Below are positions 1-6,775 of a stretch of 22,802 nt of DNA, piece after piece. The notes beneath the pieces were generated by a model. That model searched no databases. It was not told the origin of the DNA and saw only the letters and a program-made list of their open reading frames with translations. Source of the stretch: F-183 sp036502165 (GTDB lineage: Bacteria > Acidobacteriota > Terriglobia > Bryobacterales > Bryobacteraceae); NCBI GenBank assembly GCA_036502165.1, contig DASXZC010000184.1:1-22802 (forward strand), read 5' to 3'. Both the position numbers and the translations under genes were made by a program. The first letter of the stretch is position 1, and each line of letters starts with the position of its first letter.

Positions 1-2178
1 CCCGATCCACACACCTCCGGATTGATCTATGCGGCAGTCAGCGCCGGCACCTCCGGCCAACTTTTCGTGAGCCCAGACTGGGGCTCGACCTGGATCCAAG
101 CAGTGCAGCCTCCAGCCGCCCTCGTGAATTTGTTGCCGGACCCCGACGTAGCGGGCGCCCTCTACGCGGTTGACGCCGCGGGTGCGTTCGTCTCCACTGT
201 GGATGTCACGGGCAAATGGCAGCAACCTCCCGCCGCTGCGCACCTCGCGTCCTCGAACCTCGCAGCCCTGAGCCGCACCTGTCAAGGAGGAGCCCTGCTC
301 GCAGGCAACGAGTTGAGCCTCGATTTCGGACAGGCGTGGCAACAGAACCCTCTCGCCTCCGCAATCACAAACACCACAACCTTCGCTTCCGGCCCAGGCT
401 GCGCCTTGTACGCAGTGCAGGCAGCCACGACCGACGCCTTCGTCGCCAAGCTCGCGCCGGGCGGAAAGCAAGTCCTGTGGTCAACGTTCCTCGGCGGATC
501 CTCCACCGATTCCGCCACCGCGCTCGGACTCGACAGCGCTGGCAACGTATACGTCTCCGGCCTGACATCCTCTCAAGACTTCCCCGCCACCGCCGCCCCC
601 ATCGGCCAACCCGGAACCCCGAATGCCTTCGTGACCCAATATGATCCGAACGGAAATATGGTGCATTCAGTCGTTATCGGCCAAGTCGACTTCGTCACCG
701 GCATGGCAGTCGCCCCGCAAGGCGAAGTCTTCCTGACAGGCGTGACAGAATCAACATCGTTCCCCATCACTCCTGGAGCGTTACCGCTCGATCCTCCGCC
801 CGACACCAACAACCGCGCCAGATTCGCGATCGCGCTATCCGCGTCCGCTGGACTCGTCTATTCGGCCGGCCTGCCGGGCCTCGGGGCTTATGATGCATTG
901 GGAGTCCCTGCCGCCGCAGAAACCAACGGATCCGCACTCTACGGTGCAGGTTCCGGAATGCTCTACCGGATGGCGCCCGACGGTTCGGCGCTGACTCCCG
1001 TATCACAACAGCCGGGCGCAATCTTCGCCATGGACACCGATCCAGACGGGAACGTCTACGTCGCCTCGACGGACACGCAATCGCCCGCCGTCCAATCCGT
1101 TCCGTGCCAGTTGTCAGGGATGCTCGGCATCGAAGGTCCTTCGGACATCATTGCCGCGAAGCTCCAACCCGACAGCCTCGCGCCAATCTATTCGACCCGT
1201 CTCGCAGGACGTTGCGGGAGCCAACCGTTCTCGATCCATCCAAGCGCAAACGGATCAGCCGCCATCGGATTGTTAGCCCTGAACGGCTTCACTTTATGGA
1301 ACCCAGTCTACGCGTCAGCCCCATCCCCCGGAGCCTCCGCTGGTGCGGTCGTCGAACTCGCACCCGACGGCACTCTCGTCTTCTCGACGGATCTCCCCTG
1401 GGCCGCCGCCCCGGCAGCCTTAGGGCCGGATGGCTCCATCTACACCGCCGGACCGGACGCAATATTGCGCCTTCCCGTCGTCCCTCCCGTCCCTGGAATG
1501 ATCATCACCGGCGCGTTCAACGCCTTCGACGGAACGTCCACCAATCCCTCGCCCGGAATGCTTCTGACGATCACCGGCAAGAACCTCTCACCCGATTCGT
1601 TCGATGTCGGACTAAACTACCCCGACCCGTTGCGCACTGTACTCGGCGACGTTGAAGTGCTATTCGACGGCAACCCCGGCGAGGTGATGCAAATCGCTCC
1701 CGACCACGTAATCTGCGTGATCCCCTCGCACTTGTCGCAGCCGGATCGTGTCGCCGTCCGAGTGGCAACCCCCTGGGCCATCAGTGAACCAATCATCCTG
1801 CCAATCGGCACCAGCAAAGCGGGATTGCTGACCCAGGCATTCCCCGCACTACCGCCGCCATCGGCGATCGTGGACGGCAACATCCGTAACGAAGACGGAA
1901 CCCTGAACAGCGCCGACAATCCCGCAGCCTCCGGATCGACAGTGACTCTATTCGGAACCGGCGCCTACGCTCCCGGGCCGATCTACTTGCCGTGGAACTC
2001 CCCGGTGAGCCCGAATTACGGAATGCCGCCGGTGCTTCTGCCCGGCATAGCGCGCCCGATGGGCCCAGGATTCATCGACGCCATCTACGCGATCGATTTC
2101 ATAATCCCGCCCACCTCAAATCCCGGCCGCAACGTATTCGGCACCGTCGCCTCCGGCACCGCCGTGTATGTGAAGTAG
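1..2178 (+). CDS. Secreted beta-propeller (SBBP) protein with Solibacter-type C-terminal domain, 5' truncated
   Basis: The frame is open to the window edge, so the N-terminus and any signal peptide are missing; TTG at 22 is only the first possible start inside the window, not a credible one. The visible part opens with a BNR/sortilin-like propeller blade (FVSPDWGSTW, near 67-96). An SBBP repeat follows at about 469-590, with WSTFLGGSSTDSA and then DSAGNVYVSG. More propeller-like blades with DPDGNVYVAS-type turns run to about 1490. The last ~230 residues (about 1495-2178) match the TIGR03437 domain: an IPT/TIG-like strand set (LLTITGKNLSP), GEVMQIAPDHVICVIPS, and a terminal block with TLFGTGAYAPG. 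Proteins of this kind are abundant in Solibacter relatives and presumed extracellular; their ligand is unknown. No enzyme motif is visible. It ends well before the convergent small gene at 2249. Confidence 0.9.
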   Translation, partial: PDPHTSGLIYAAVSAGTSGQLFVSPDWGSTWIQAVQPPAALVNLLPDPDVAGALYAVDAAGAFVSTVDVTGKWQQPPAAAHLASSNLAALSRTCQGGALLAGNELSLDFGQAWQQNPLASAITNTTTFASGPGCALYAVQAATTDAFVAKLAPGGKQVLWSTFLGGSSTDSATALGLDSAGNVYVSGLTSSQDFPATAAPIGQPGTPNAFVTQYDPNGNMVHSVVIGQVDFVTGMAVAPQGEVFLTGVTESTSFPITPGALPLDPPPDTNNRARFAIALSASAGLVYSAGLPGLGAYDALGVPAAAETNGSALYGAGSGMLYRMAPDGSALTPVSQQPGAIFAMDTDPDGNVYVASTDTQSPAVQSVPCQLSGMLGIEGPSDIIAAKLQPDSLAPIYSTRLAGRCGSQPFSIHPSANGSAAIGLLALNGFTLWNPVYASAPSPGASAGAVVELAPDGTLVFSTDLPWAAAPAALGPDGSIYTAGPDAILRLPVVPPVPGMIITGAFNAFDGTSTNPSPGMLLTITGKNLSPDSFDVGLNYPDPLRTVLGDVEVLFDGNPGEVMQIAPDHVICVIPSHLSQPDRVAVRVATPWAISEPIILPIGTSKAGLLTQAFPALPPPSAIVDGNIRNEDGTLNSADNPAASGSTVTLFGTGAYAPGPIYLPWNSPVSPNYGMPPVLLPGIARPMGPGFIDAIYAIDFIIPPTSNPGRNVFGTVASGTAVYVK

Positions 2179-2195
2179 CGACAGGCTCCAAAAAA

Positions 2196-2235
2196 TCTTG
2201 GCGAGGCCTTTGCGATTCCTTTGTGATCTTTGCGC
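2196..2235. repeat. Degenerate 11-bp tandem repeat, CTTTGCG type
   Basis: Four imperfect copies of a unit close to NNCCTTTGCGA lie back to back: ATCTTGGCGA, GGCCTTTGCGA, TTCCTTTGTGA and TCTTTGCG. They fill most of the 70-bp gap between the propeller-gene stop and the convergent small gene. I have the impression that CTTTGCG/CTTGGCG strings recur in intergenic DNA of several phyla, but that is memory, not a search. No terminator hairpin is visible here. Confidence 0.5.
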
Positions 2236-2248
2236 GGACCCCTCGGCC

Positions 2249-2494
2249 TTACTCTCTACCGGCCGGCCACCTTCGAACAGAGGAGCGTAACTCAGTCGCT
2301 TGCCGAGCGTTCTCGCGCCACTCCTCCTCATCGAAGAAAGGGCTCTGAGTATCGGGCTCCGGTTCAAGCGACCCTCCCAAGGCGAGGTACGTCTCCCACA
2401 GCTTCATCGATTCGAGAAACCGCTCCGCAGGCGTGAGCCTGTACCACTCGGCCCACCCCTCGCCAACCAGATCCTCAGCTCTGATGTCGTCCAT
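2249..2494 (-). CDS. Conserved hypothetical protein, 81 aa
   Basis: A small acidic protein of unknown function. It starts at the ATG at 2494, seven bases after the SDR stop codon (2504-2502). An in-frame start further upstream (2524) would overlap the SDR coding region and is unlikely. The core LTPAERFLESMKLWETY is predicted helical and is followed by ALGGSLEPEPDTQSPFFD. The TPAERF...LW pattern resembles short acidobacterial proteins often found alone or beside toxin-like genes, but I cannot name a family. There is no signal peptide or membrane segment. Only a weak GGTAGG-like sequence precedes the ATG, so translation may depend on coupling to the SDR. It is probably the last gene of the murB-SDR transcript. 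Confidence 0.65.
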   Translation of the reverse strand: MDDIRAEDLVGEGWAEWYRLTPAERFLESMKLWETYLALGGSLEPEPDTQSPFFDEEEWRENARQATELRSSVRRWPAGRE

Positions 2495-2501
2495 AGCGCG
2501 C

Positions 2502-3266
2502 CTACCACTCCGTGTACCCGCCATCCACCATGATCGTCGCCGCCGTCATAAAACTCGACTCATCGGACGCCATGAACAGGATCGCGTTCGCCACTTCGAT
2601 CGGCTCGCCGATGCGGCCGAGCATGTGCTTCACCGCCGCGTTGTGGACCCAATCTTCATACGGCATCCCCAACCGCACCGCTTCCTTCTTCGTCGCCGTC
2701 GTATCAATGCATCCCGGACACACCGAATTCACACGCACATTGAACGGCGCCAGATCGAGCGCCATGCAGCGCGTCATCTGCAGCACCGCGCCCTTCGACG
2801 CGTTGTAGGTCACGAAGTCGTGCTGCGCGATCACGCCGCTCATCGACGCGACGTTCACGATCGATCCCTTGCCCGTCTTCTTCAAATGCGGAATCGAATA
2901 CTTGCAAATAAACGCCGGCCCAAACACGTTCACGCCGAACACCTTCAACCAGTCGGACATCTCAGCCCGCTCGACACCCATCTGCGTGAAGTTCGCGGCA
3001 TTGTTCACAACAATGTCGAGCTGCTTGAAATGTTTGATCGCTGCTGCCGGCAGCGCCTTTGCTGTTTCTTCGAGCGATACGTCGCCCGTCACCAGCACTC
3101 CCTTCCCTCCAGCCGCCTTGACTTTCTTCAAGACGCGCTTTCCGTTTGCCTCGTCTATGTCATTCAATACCAGCTTCGCGCCTTGCTCAGCGAAGAGAAT
3201 TGCCGTCGCTTCGCCAATGCCGGAGCCTGCTCCGGTGACGATGGCTACCTTGTCCTGTAAACGCAT
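2502..3266 (-). CDS. Short-chain dehydrogenase/reductase (SDR), classical, NAD-type
   Basis: A 254-aa classical SDR, the usual family length. The cofactor motif TGAGSGIG is at residues 11-18. Asp36 at the end of beta-2 (LVLNDID) suggests NAD(H) over NADP(H). NNAAN is at 88-92, Asn113 lies in the NVFG helix, and the catalytic Ser141 and Tyr154-x-x-x-Lys158 are present. The CPGCIDT turn (183-189) and C-terminal VDGGYTEW are typical of FabG-like oxidoreductases acting on hydroxyl/keto substrates; the substrate cannot be read from sequence. I chose the ATG at 3266 (MRLQDKVAIV) because longer versions run back into murB. The murB stop lies only 10 bases upstream, so the two genes are very probably co-transcribed. 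It is cytoplasmic, with no export signal. Confidence 0.92.
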   Translation of the reverse strand: MRLQDKVAIVTGAGSGIGEATAILFAEQGAKLVLNDIDEANGKRVLKKVKAAGGKGVLVTGDVSLEETAKALPAAAIKHFKQLDIVVNNAANFTQMGVERAEMSDWLKVFGVNVFGPAFICKYSIPHLKKTGKGSIVNVASMSGVIAQHDFVTYNASKGAVLQMTRCMALDLAPFNVRVNSVCPGCIDTTATKKEAVRLGMPYEDWVHNAAVKHMLGRIGEPIEVANAILFMASDESSFMTAATIMVDGGYTEW

Positions 3267-3276
3267 ACAGACGGAA

Positions 3277-4245
3277 TCATACCAAACCTTCGCCGATGTA
3301 TTGCACTTCCTCTTCGAGCACCAATCCGAATCGATCCTCGACACCCCGCTTGCAGTTCCGGATGACTTCGCACAACTCCGCAGCCGTGCCTCCGCCAGAG
3401 TTGTAAATGAGATTCGCATGATAATCCGCGACGTGGATGCCGCCGATCCGCATGCCCTTCACGCCCGCTTCATCGAGGAACCACGCCGCCGGCACCTTCC
3501 CCTCGCGGACCACATTCGCCGGCACGCGCGACTGCACGCCGCCCTCGAGTTCGCCGAGCACCAGGTTCTTGAAGATCGAACCCGCGCACCGCATCGTCGG
3601 CGGATATTTCTCATCGCGGATCTTCCGGATCCGCTCGGCATTCGCACGCAACTCCGTCGCATCGCCCGCCTCGAGCAGCAGCTCCGTCGAAAGAATGATC
3701 CAGCTCTTGTTCTTCTTGAAAATGCTCTCGCGGTATTGGAACTCGCACTGAGCGTTCGACAACTCACCGACGCTCGATCCGTCGTAGTACGACACACTTC
3801 GAACGCTCTGCGAAATCGACCGTCCATACGCGCCGGCATTGCCGTACACAGCCGCGCCCACCGATCCCGGAATGCCCGTCATCGTGTGGACCCCCGCGAG
3901 CCCATTCGCGATCGTCTCATCGACCAGCATCTGCAGCACGGCCCCCGCTTCGACCTCGACCGTAACCCCATCCACGCGAATCGCGGAACCTCGATACCGC
4001 AAAATGATGCCTCGAAATCCGGCATCCGAAACGATCAGATTCGTCCCGTCGCCGATCACTTCGAACGCCACACCCGATCCTCGAATCGCGTCAAGCGCCG
4101 CGATCATCGACGCATTCGTATGCGCGTCGACCAGCAGATCGGCCGCACCCCCGATTCCAAATCGCGTGTACTCGCTCAACCGCGCATCGCGCCGGAACTC
4201 AAGGCCGCCGATCGACCCCAACCGCGTCACCAACAATTCATCCAT
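3277..4245 (-). CDS. murB: UDP-N-acetylenolpyruvoylglucosamine reductase (MurB)
   Basis: Reduces UDP-GlcNAc-enolpyruvate to UDP-MurNAc with NADPH and FAD, the second committed step of peptidoglycan synthesis. The 322 aa include the FAD-binding TRFGIGGAADL (27-37) and VIGDGTNLIVSDAGFRG (63-79), then GIPGSVGAAVYGNAGAYG (124-141). FQYRES (169-174) carries the catalytic Arg. AGSIFKN holds the proton-donor Ser223, and the C-terminal Glu in EEEVQ is near 313. It is type II-like (no E. coli-style Tyr-loop domain). About 20 extra residues (227-250) follow SIFKN compared with short type II enzymes. The ATG at 4245 has no good Shine-Dalgarno; a perfect TATAAT lies nine bases upstream on this strand (4260-4255), suggesting a very short leader. 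Divergent from the M20 gene. Confidence 0.96.
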   Translation of the reverse strand: MDELLVTRLGSIGGLEFRRDARLSEYTRFGIGGAADLLVDAHTNASMIAALDAIRGSGVAFEVIGDGTNLIVSDAGFRGIILRYRGSAIRVDGVTVEVEAGAVLQMLVDETIANGLAGVHTMTGIPGSVGAAVYGNAGAYGRSISQSVRSVSYYDGSSVGELSNAQCEFQYRESIFKKNKSWIILSTELLLEAGDATELRANAERIRKIRDEKYPPTMRCAGSIFKNLVLGELEGGVQSRVPANVVREGKVPAAWFLDEAGVKGMRIGGIHVADYHANLIYNSGGGTAAELCEVIRNCKRGVEDRFGLVLEEEVQYIGEGLV

Positions 4246-4254
4246 TCACTTCGA

Positions 4255-4260
4255 ATTATA
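4255..4260 (-). promoter_or_regulatory. Candidate -10 box of murB (TATAAT)
   Basis: A perfect TATAAT on the minus strand ends nine bases before the murB ATG. The 17-bp upstream position reads GATACA, a poor -35 (3 of 6). If used, transcription would start within about three bases of the start codon, giving an almost leaderless mRNA. Inference from spacing only. Confidence 0.4.
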
Positions 4261-4291
4261 GGGGACAGCCGCTTTGCTGTATCCTGATCGA

Positions 4292-5743
4292 ATGCCAACG
4301 CCGCCGAAGGTTCTGTTCGTTTCCCTGTGTGTTTCCGCCCTCGCCGCCACCGCCCAGGTCTCCGTTGCCGACCGCGCCGCCATCCTGAAATCGATGGACA
4401 ACCACGCCCCGCATTACAACCAACTCGCTAAGGAAATCTGGAACTTCGCCGAGCTCGGCTTTGCCGAAACGCAAAGCTCCAAAGCACTGCAAAAAGAGCT
4501 CGCCGCCTCAGGCTTCAAAATCGAAGCCAACATCGGCGGAGCCCCCACCGCCTTCAGCGCCACCTGGGGATCAGGCAAGCCCGTCATCGCGATCCTCGGC
4601 GAATTTGATGCGCTACCGGGCCTCTCGCAAGCGCCCGTACCCGAGCGCGAAGCCGTCCTCGCTAACGGTCCCGGCCATGGATGCGGACACAATCTGCTCG
4701 GCACCGCATCCGCTTTCGCAGCCATCGTGACCAAGGAATATCTCGAGAATCACAAGCTTTCCGGCACGATTCGCTACTACGGCACGCCCGCCGAAGAAGG
4801 CGGCGGAGGCAAGATCTTCATGGCCCGCGCCGGATCCTTCAACGATGTCGACTCCATCCTCTCCTGGCATCCGGCCGATCGCAACACCGGCGGCAACACC
4901 TCGACACTCGCAAACATCTCGGCCCGATTCCGTTTTAAAGGAATTGCCTCCCACGCCGCCGCCGCGCCCGAAGCCGGACGCTCCGCTCTCGATGGTTTGA
5001 TGCTCATGAGTATGTCCCTCGAATTCATGCGCGAGCACGTCCCCTCCGACACGCGCATCCACTACATCATTTCGAAAGGCGGCGACGCCCCGAACATCGT
5101 GCCCGCTTTTGCCGAATCGCGCTTGATCGCTCGCAGCCCTTCGATGACCACCCTGCTGCCGATCTGGGCTCGCATTCTGAAATGCGCCAAGGGTGCCGAG
5201 CTACAAACGGAAACAAAGTCCGAAATGGAGCTCGAGATGTCCTACTGGAACACGCTCCCGAACGACACGCTCAATCGTTTGCTCTACCGCAACCTCACCG
5301 CCGTCGGCGGCTACGACCTCACCGCGGACGAAACGAAGTTCGCCACCGAAATCCGCAAGTCGGCAGTCGCGAACCGAGCCGGCGCACCCGACCTCGGCAG
5401 CCAGGCTCACATCGTGCCCTTCGCCGAAAATGGCGTCGGCGTCGCGTCGACTGACGTCGGCGACCTGAGCTGGCAATATCCGACCGGAGGCTTCGTCGCC
5501 GCCACCTTCATCCCCGGAGTCAACGCCCACACCTGGCAAGCCGCCGCCTGCGCAGGAATGTCAGTCGGACAGAAAGGCATGCTGGTTGCGGCAAAAACCC
5601 TCGCCCTCTCCGCAGTCGATTTATTTCTCGATCCGAAATTGATTGACTCGGCTAAGGCCGATTTCGTCAAGCGCCGCGGCGGACAAAAGTATGAATCCGT
5701 GCTCCCCGCCGGCGAAAAGCCGCCCTTCGAATATTGGAAGTAA
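4292..5743 (+). CDS. Exported M20D-family amidohydrolase, AbgB-like
   Basis: A 483-aa zinc-dependent amidohydrolase of the M20D group that includes p-aminobenzoyl-glutamate hydrolase subunit AbgB and aminoacylases; the exact amide substrate is unknown. A Sec-type signal peptide (MPTPPKVLFVSLCVSALAAT, likely cleaved near AQV at 21-23) points to the periplasm. Metal-site motifs are GEFDALPG (103-110), GHGCGHN (Cys131, His133), the EE pair at 168-169 in TPAEEGGGG, and His193. The dimerisation domain follows (FKGIASHAAAAPEAGRSALDG). I chose the ATG at 4292 because it gives an intact signal peptide; the in-frame TTG at 4274 is less plausible. There is no Shine-Dalgarno; TATCCT lies six bases before the ATG. 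Its TAA directly abuts the stop of the convergent metallo-hydrolase gene. Confidence 0.9.
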   Translation: MPTPPKVLFVSLCVSALAATAQVSVADRAAILKSMDNHAPHYNQLAKEIWNFAELGFAETQSSKALQKELAASGFKIEANIGGAPTAFSATWGSGKPVIAILGEFDALPGLSQAPVPEREAVLANGPGHGCGHNLLGTASAFAAIVTKEYLENHKLSGTIRYYGTPAEEGGGGKIFMARAGSFNDVDSILSWHPADRNTGGNTSTLANISARFRFKGIASHAAAAPEAGRSALDGLMLMSMSLEFMREHVPSDTRIHYIISKGGDAPNIVPAFAESRLIARSPSMTTLLPIWARILKCAKGAELQTETKSEMELEMSYWNTLPNDTLNRLLYRNLTAVGGYDLTADETKFATEIRKSAVANRAGAPDLGSQAHIVPFAENGVGVASTDVGDLSWQYPTGGFVAATFIPGVNAHTWQAAACAGMSVGQKGMLVAAKTLALSAVDLFLDPKLIDSAKADFVKRRGGQKYESVLPAGEKPPFEYWK

Positions 5744-6571
5744 TCAGCCCGCTTCCGCCGCCGCGGATTCGGCCGGCACGGTCCATCCCTCGCCGATCTC
5801 GAACACCTTAAACCGCTGCAGCGGACGATGCCCCAGCATGTGCTCGATAAATCCCATCACCCTCGGCGATTCCGGATGATCCCACGCGTTCTCGAACGAG
5901 CCGTAATGCATCGGAACCAGCCAGGTCGCAGCCATGTCCTCCGCCAATTGCGCCGCCTCACCCGAATCGAGGTTGCCCCGGCCAATCGGCAGAATCGCGA
6001 CCGTCACATTGAACGGCTTCAGCCGCAGAGCCAAGTCGTCGTACAACACCGTATCCCCAGCGTGATAGATCGTAATCCCCTCAAATCGAATGAGATAGCC
6101 CAAGTAAGGATAGCCCCCAATCGGAGTCCAATCCAGCTTCGGATGCGCCGATGGCACGGAATACACCCGCCCATATAGAGAGTCCTTGAAATACTCGACG
6201 CGCAGGCCGGAATCGGTCGTCGTCATCCGGTCGAATCCGATCCCAAGCCCCCGCGCATGCTCCGCCGCACTCTTTGGAACGACCACCTTCACCCGCGGTG
6301 AGGACTCCATCATCGGCACCAGCGTCCCCGGATCCATATGCGCCGGATGTGCATGAGTACACAAGATCAAATCCGCATTGTCGACCGCCTGCGGCGCAAT
6401 CGGCGGATCCGTAAACCGCTTCATCCCCGGCGGAGTCGTCAGGCACGGATCCACATAAAACGTCAAGCTCGCGTACTTGATCGCAAATCCGCAATGGCCC
6501 AACCACCATAACGTCGGAGTGGCCGTGTGGGTCTGTTCCATCCGCTCGAGCAAGTTCGCGCCTGACAGCAT
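5744..6571 (-). CDS. UlaG-like metallo-beta-lactamase-fold hydrolase with altered metal motif
   Basis: A 275-aa MBL-fold protein of the UlaG/COG2220 type (cytoplasmic hydrolases related to L-ascorbate-6-phosphate lactonase). The start at 6571 is supported by GGAG six bases upstream. Visible motifs: WLGHCGFAIK (23-32), DPCLT (41-45), THAHPAHMD (72-80), SAHPKLD with His143, HAGDT with Asp173, and PMHYGSF with His222. The usual HxHxDH reads HAHPAH: the metal-2 Asp is Ala77 (codon GCG), while the other ligands are kept. Activity may be mononuclear, changed or lost; family membership is secure but the substrate is unknown. There is no signal peptide. The gene is convergent with the M20 gene and leaves no room for a terminator between them. 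Confidence 0.9.
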   Translation of the reverse strand: MLSGANLLERMEQTHTATPTLWWLGHCGFAIKYASLTFYVDPCLTTPPGMKRFTDPPIAPQAVDNADLILCTHAHPAHMDPGTLVPMMESSPRVKVVVPKSAAEHARGLGIGFDRMTTTDSGLRVEYFKDSLYGRVYSVPSAHPKLDWTPIGGYPYLGYLIRFEGITIYHAGDTVLYDDLALRLKPFNVTVAILPIGRGNLDSGEAAQLAEDMAATWLVPMHYGSFENAWDHPESPRVMGFIEHMLGHRPLQRFKVFEIGEGWTVPAESAAAEAG

Positions 6572-6673
6572 GGGAAACTCCAGTTTCTCAGAGAATCGGC
6601 GCTTTTGCGAGGGCTACGTTACAGATTCTGAATGAGAACGCAATCTGGCCGATCACCTGGGATAAACTATAAC

Positions 6674-6686
6674 TGTATTAAATACA
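6674..6686. promoter_or_regulatory. 13-bp palindrome upstream of the ATP-grasp gene
   Basis: TGTATT-A-AATACA is a perfect dyad with six-base arms and a single central base. It lies in the A+T-rich 204-bp gap between the divergent metallo-hydrolase and ATP-grasp genes, about 45 bases upstream of the ATP-grasp -35 box. It could be an operator, but no regulator gene is nearby, and an A+T-rich 13-mer could arise by chance. Confidence 0.3.
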
Positions 6687-6719
6687 ATGCCTTAACCCAG
6701 TTTTAGGTAAGTACTGAGT

Positions 6720-6748
6720 TTGGCAATTCGCTTGCGTCATGAGATACT
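6720..6748 (+). promoter_or_regulatory. Sigma70-type promoter of the ATP-grasp gene
   Basis: TTGGCA (6720-6725, five of six -35 matches) is separated by exactly 17 bp from GATACT (6743-6748, four of six -10 matches). Initiation is expected near 6755, about 20 bases before the ATG at 6776. A direct repeat TACTGAG occurs at 6712-6718 and again at 6745-6751, overlapping the -10; its copies are 33 bp apart. Confidence 0.6.
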
Positions 6749-6775
6749 GAGATTTACGGAAAGTGGTAAACAAGC

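Noticed and set aside
2179..2248. Terminator for the left-edge propeller gene
   Set aside because: No stem followed by a T-run is visible; only the degenerate repeat is present.
2433..4287. Long plus-strand reading frames (275 and 472 aa) across the SDR and murB region
   Set aside because: They are antisense to two well-supported genes, rich in Arg/His from G+C-rich codon mirrors, and show no domain.
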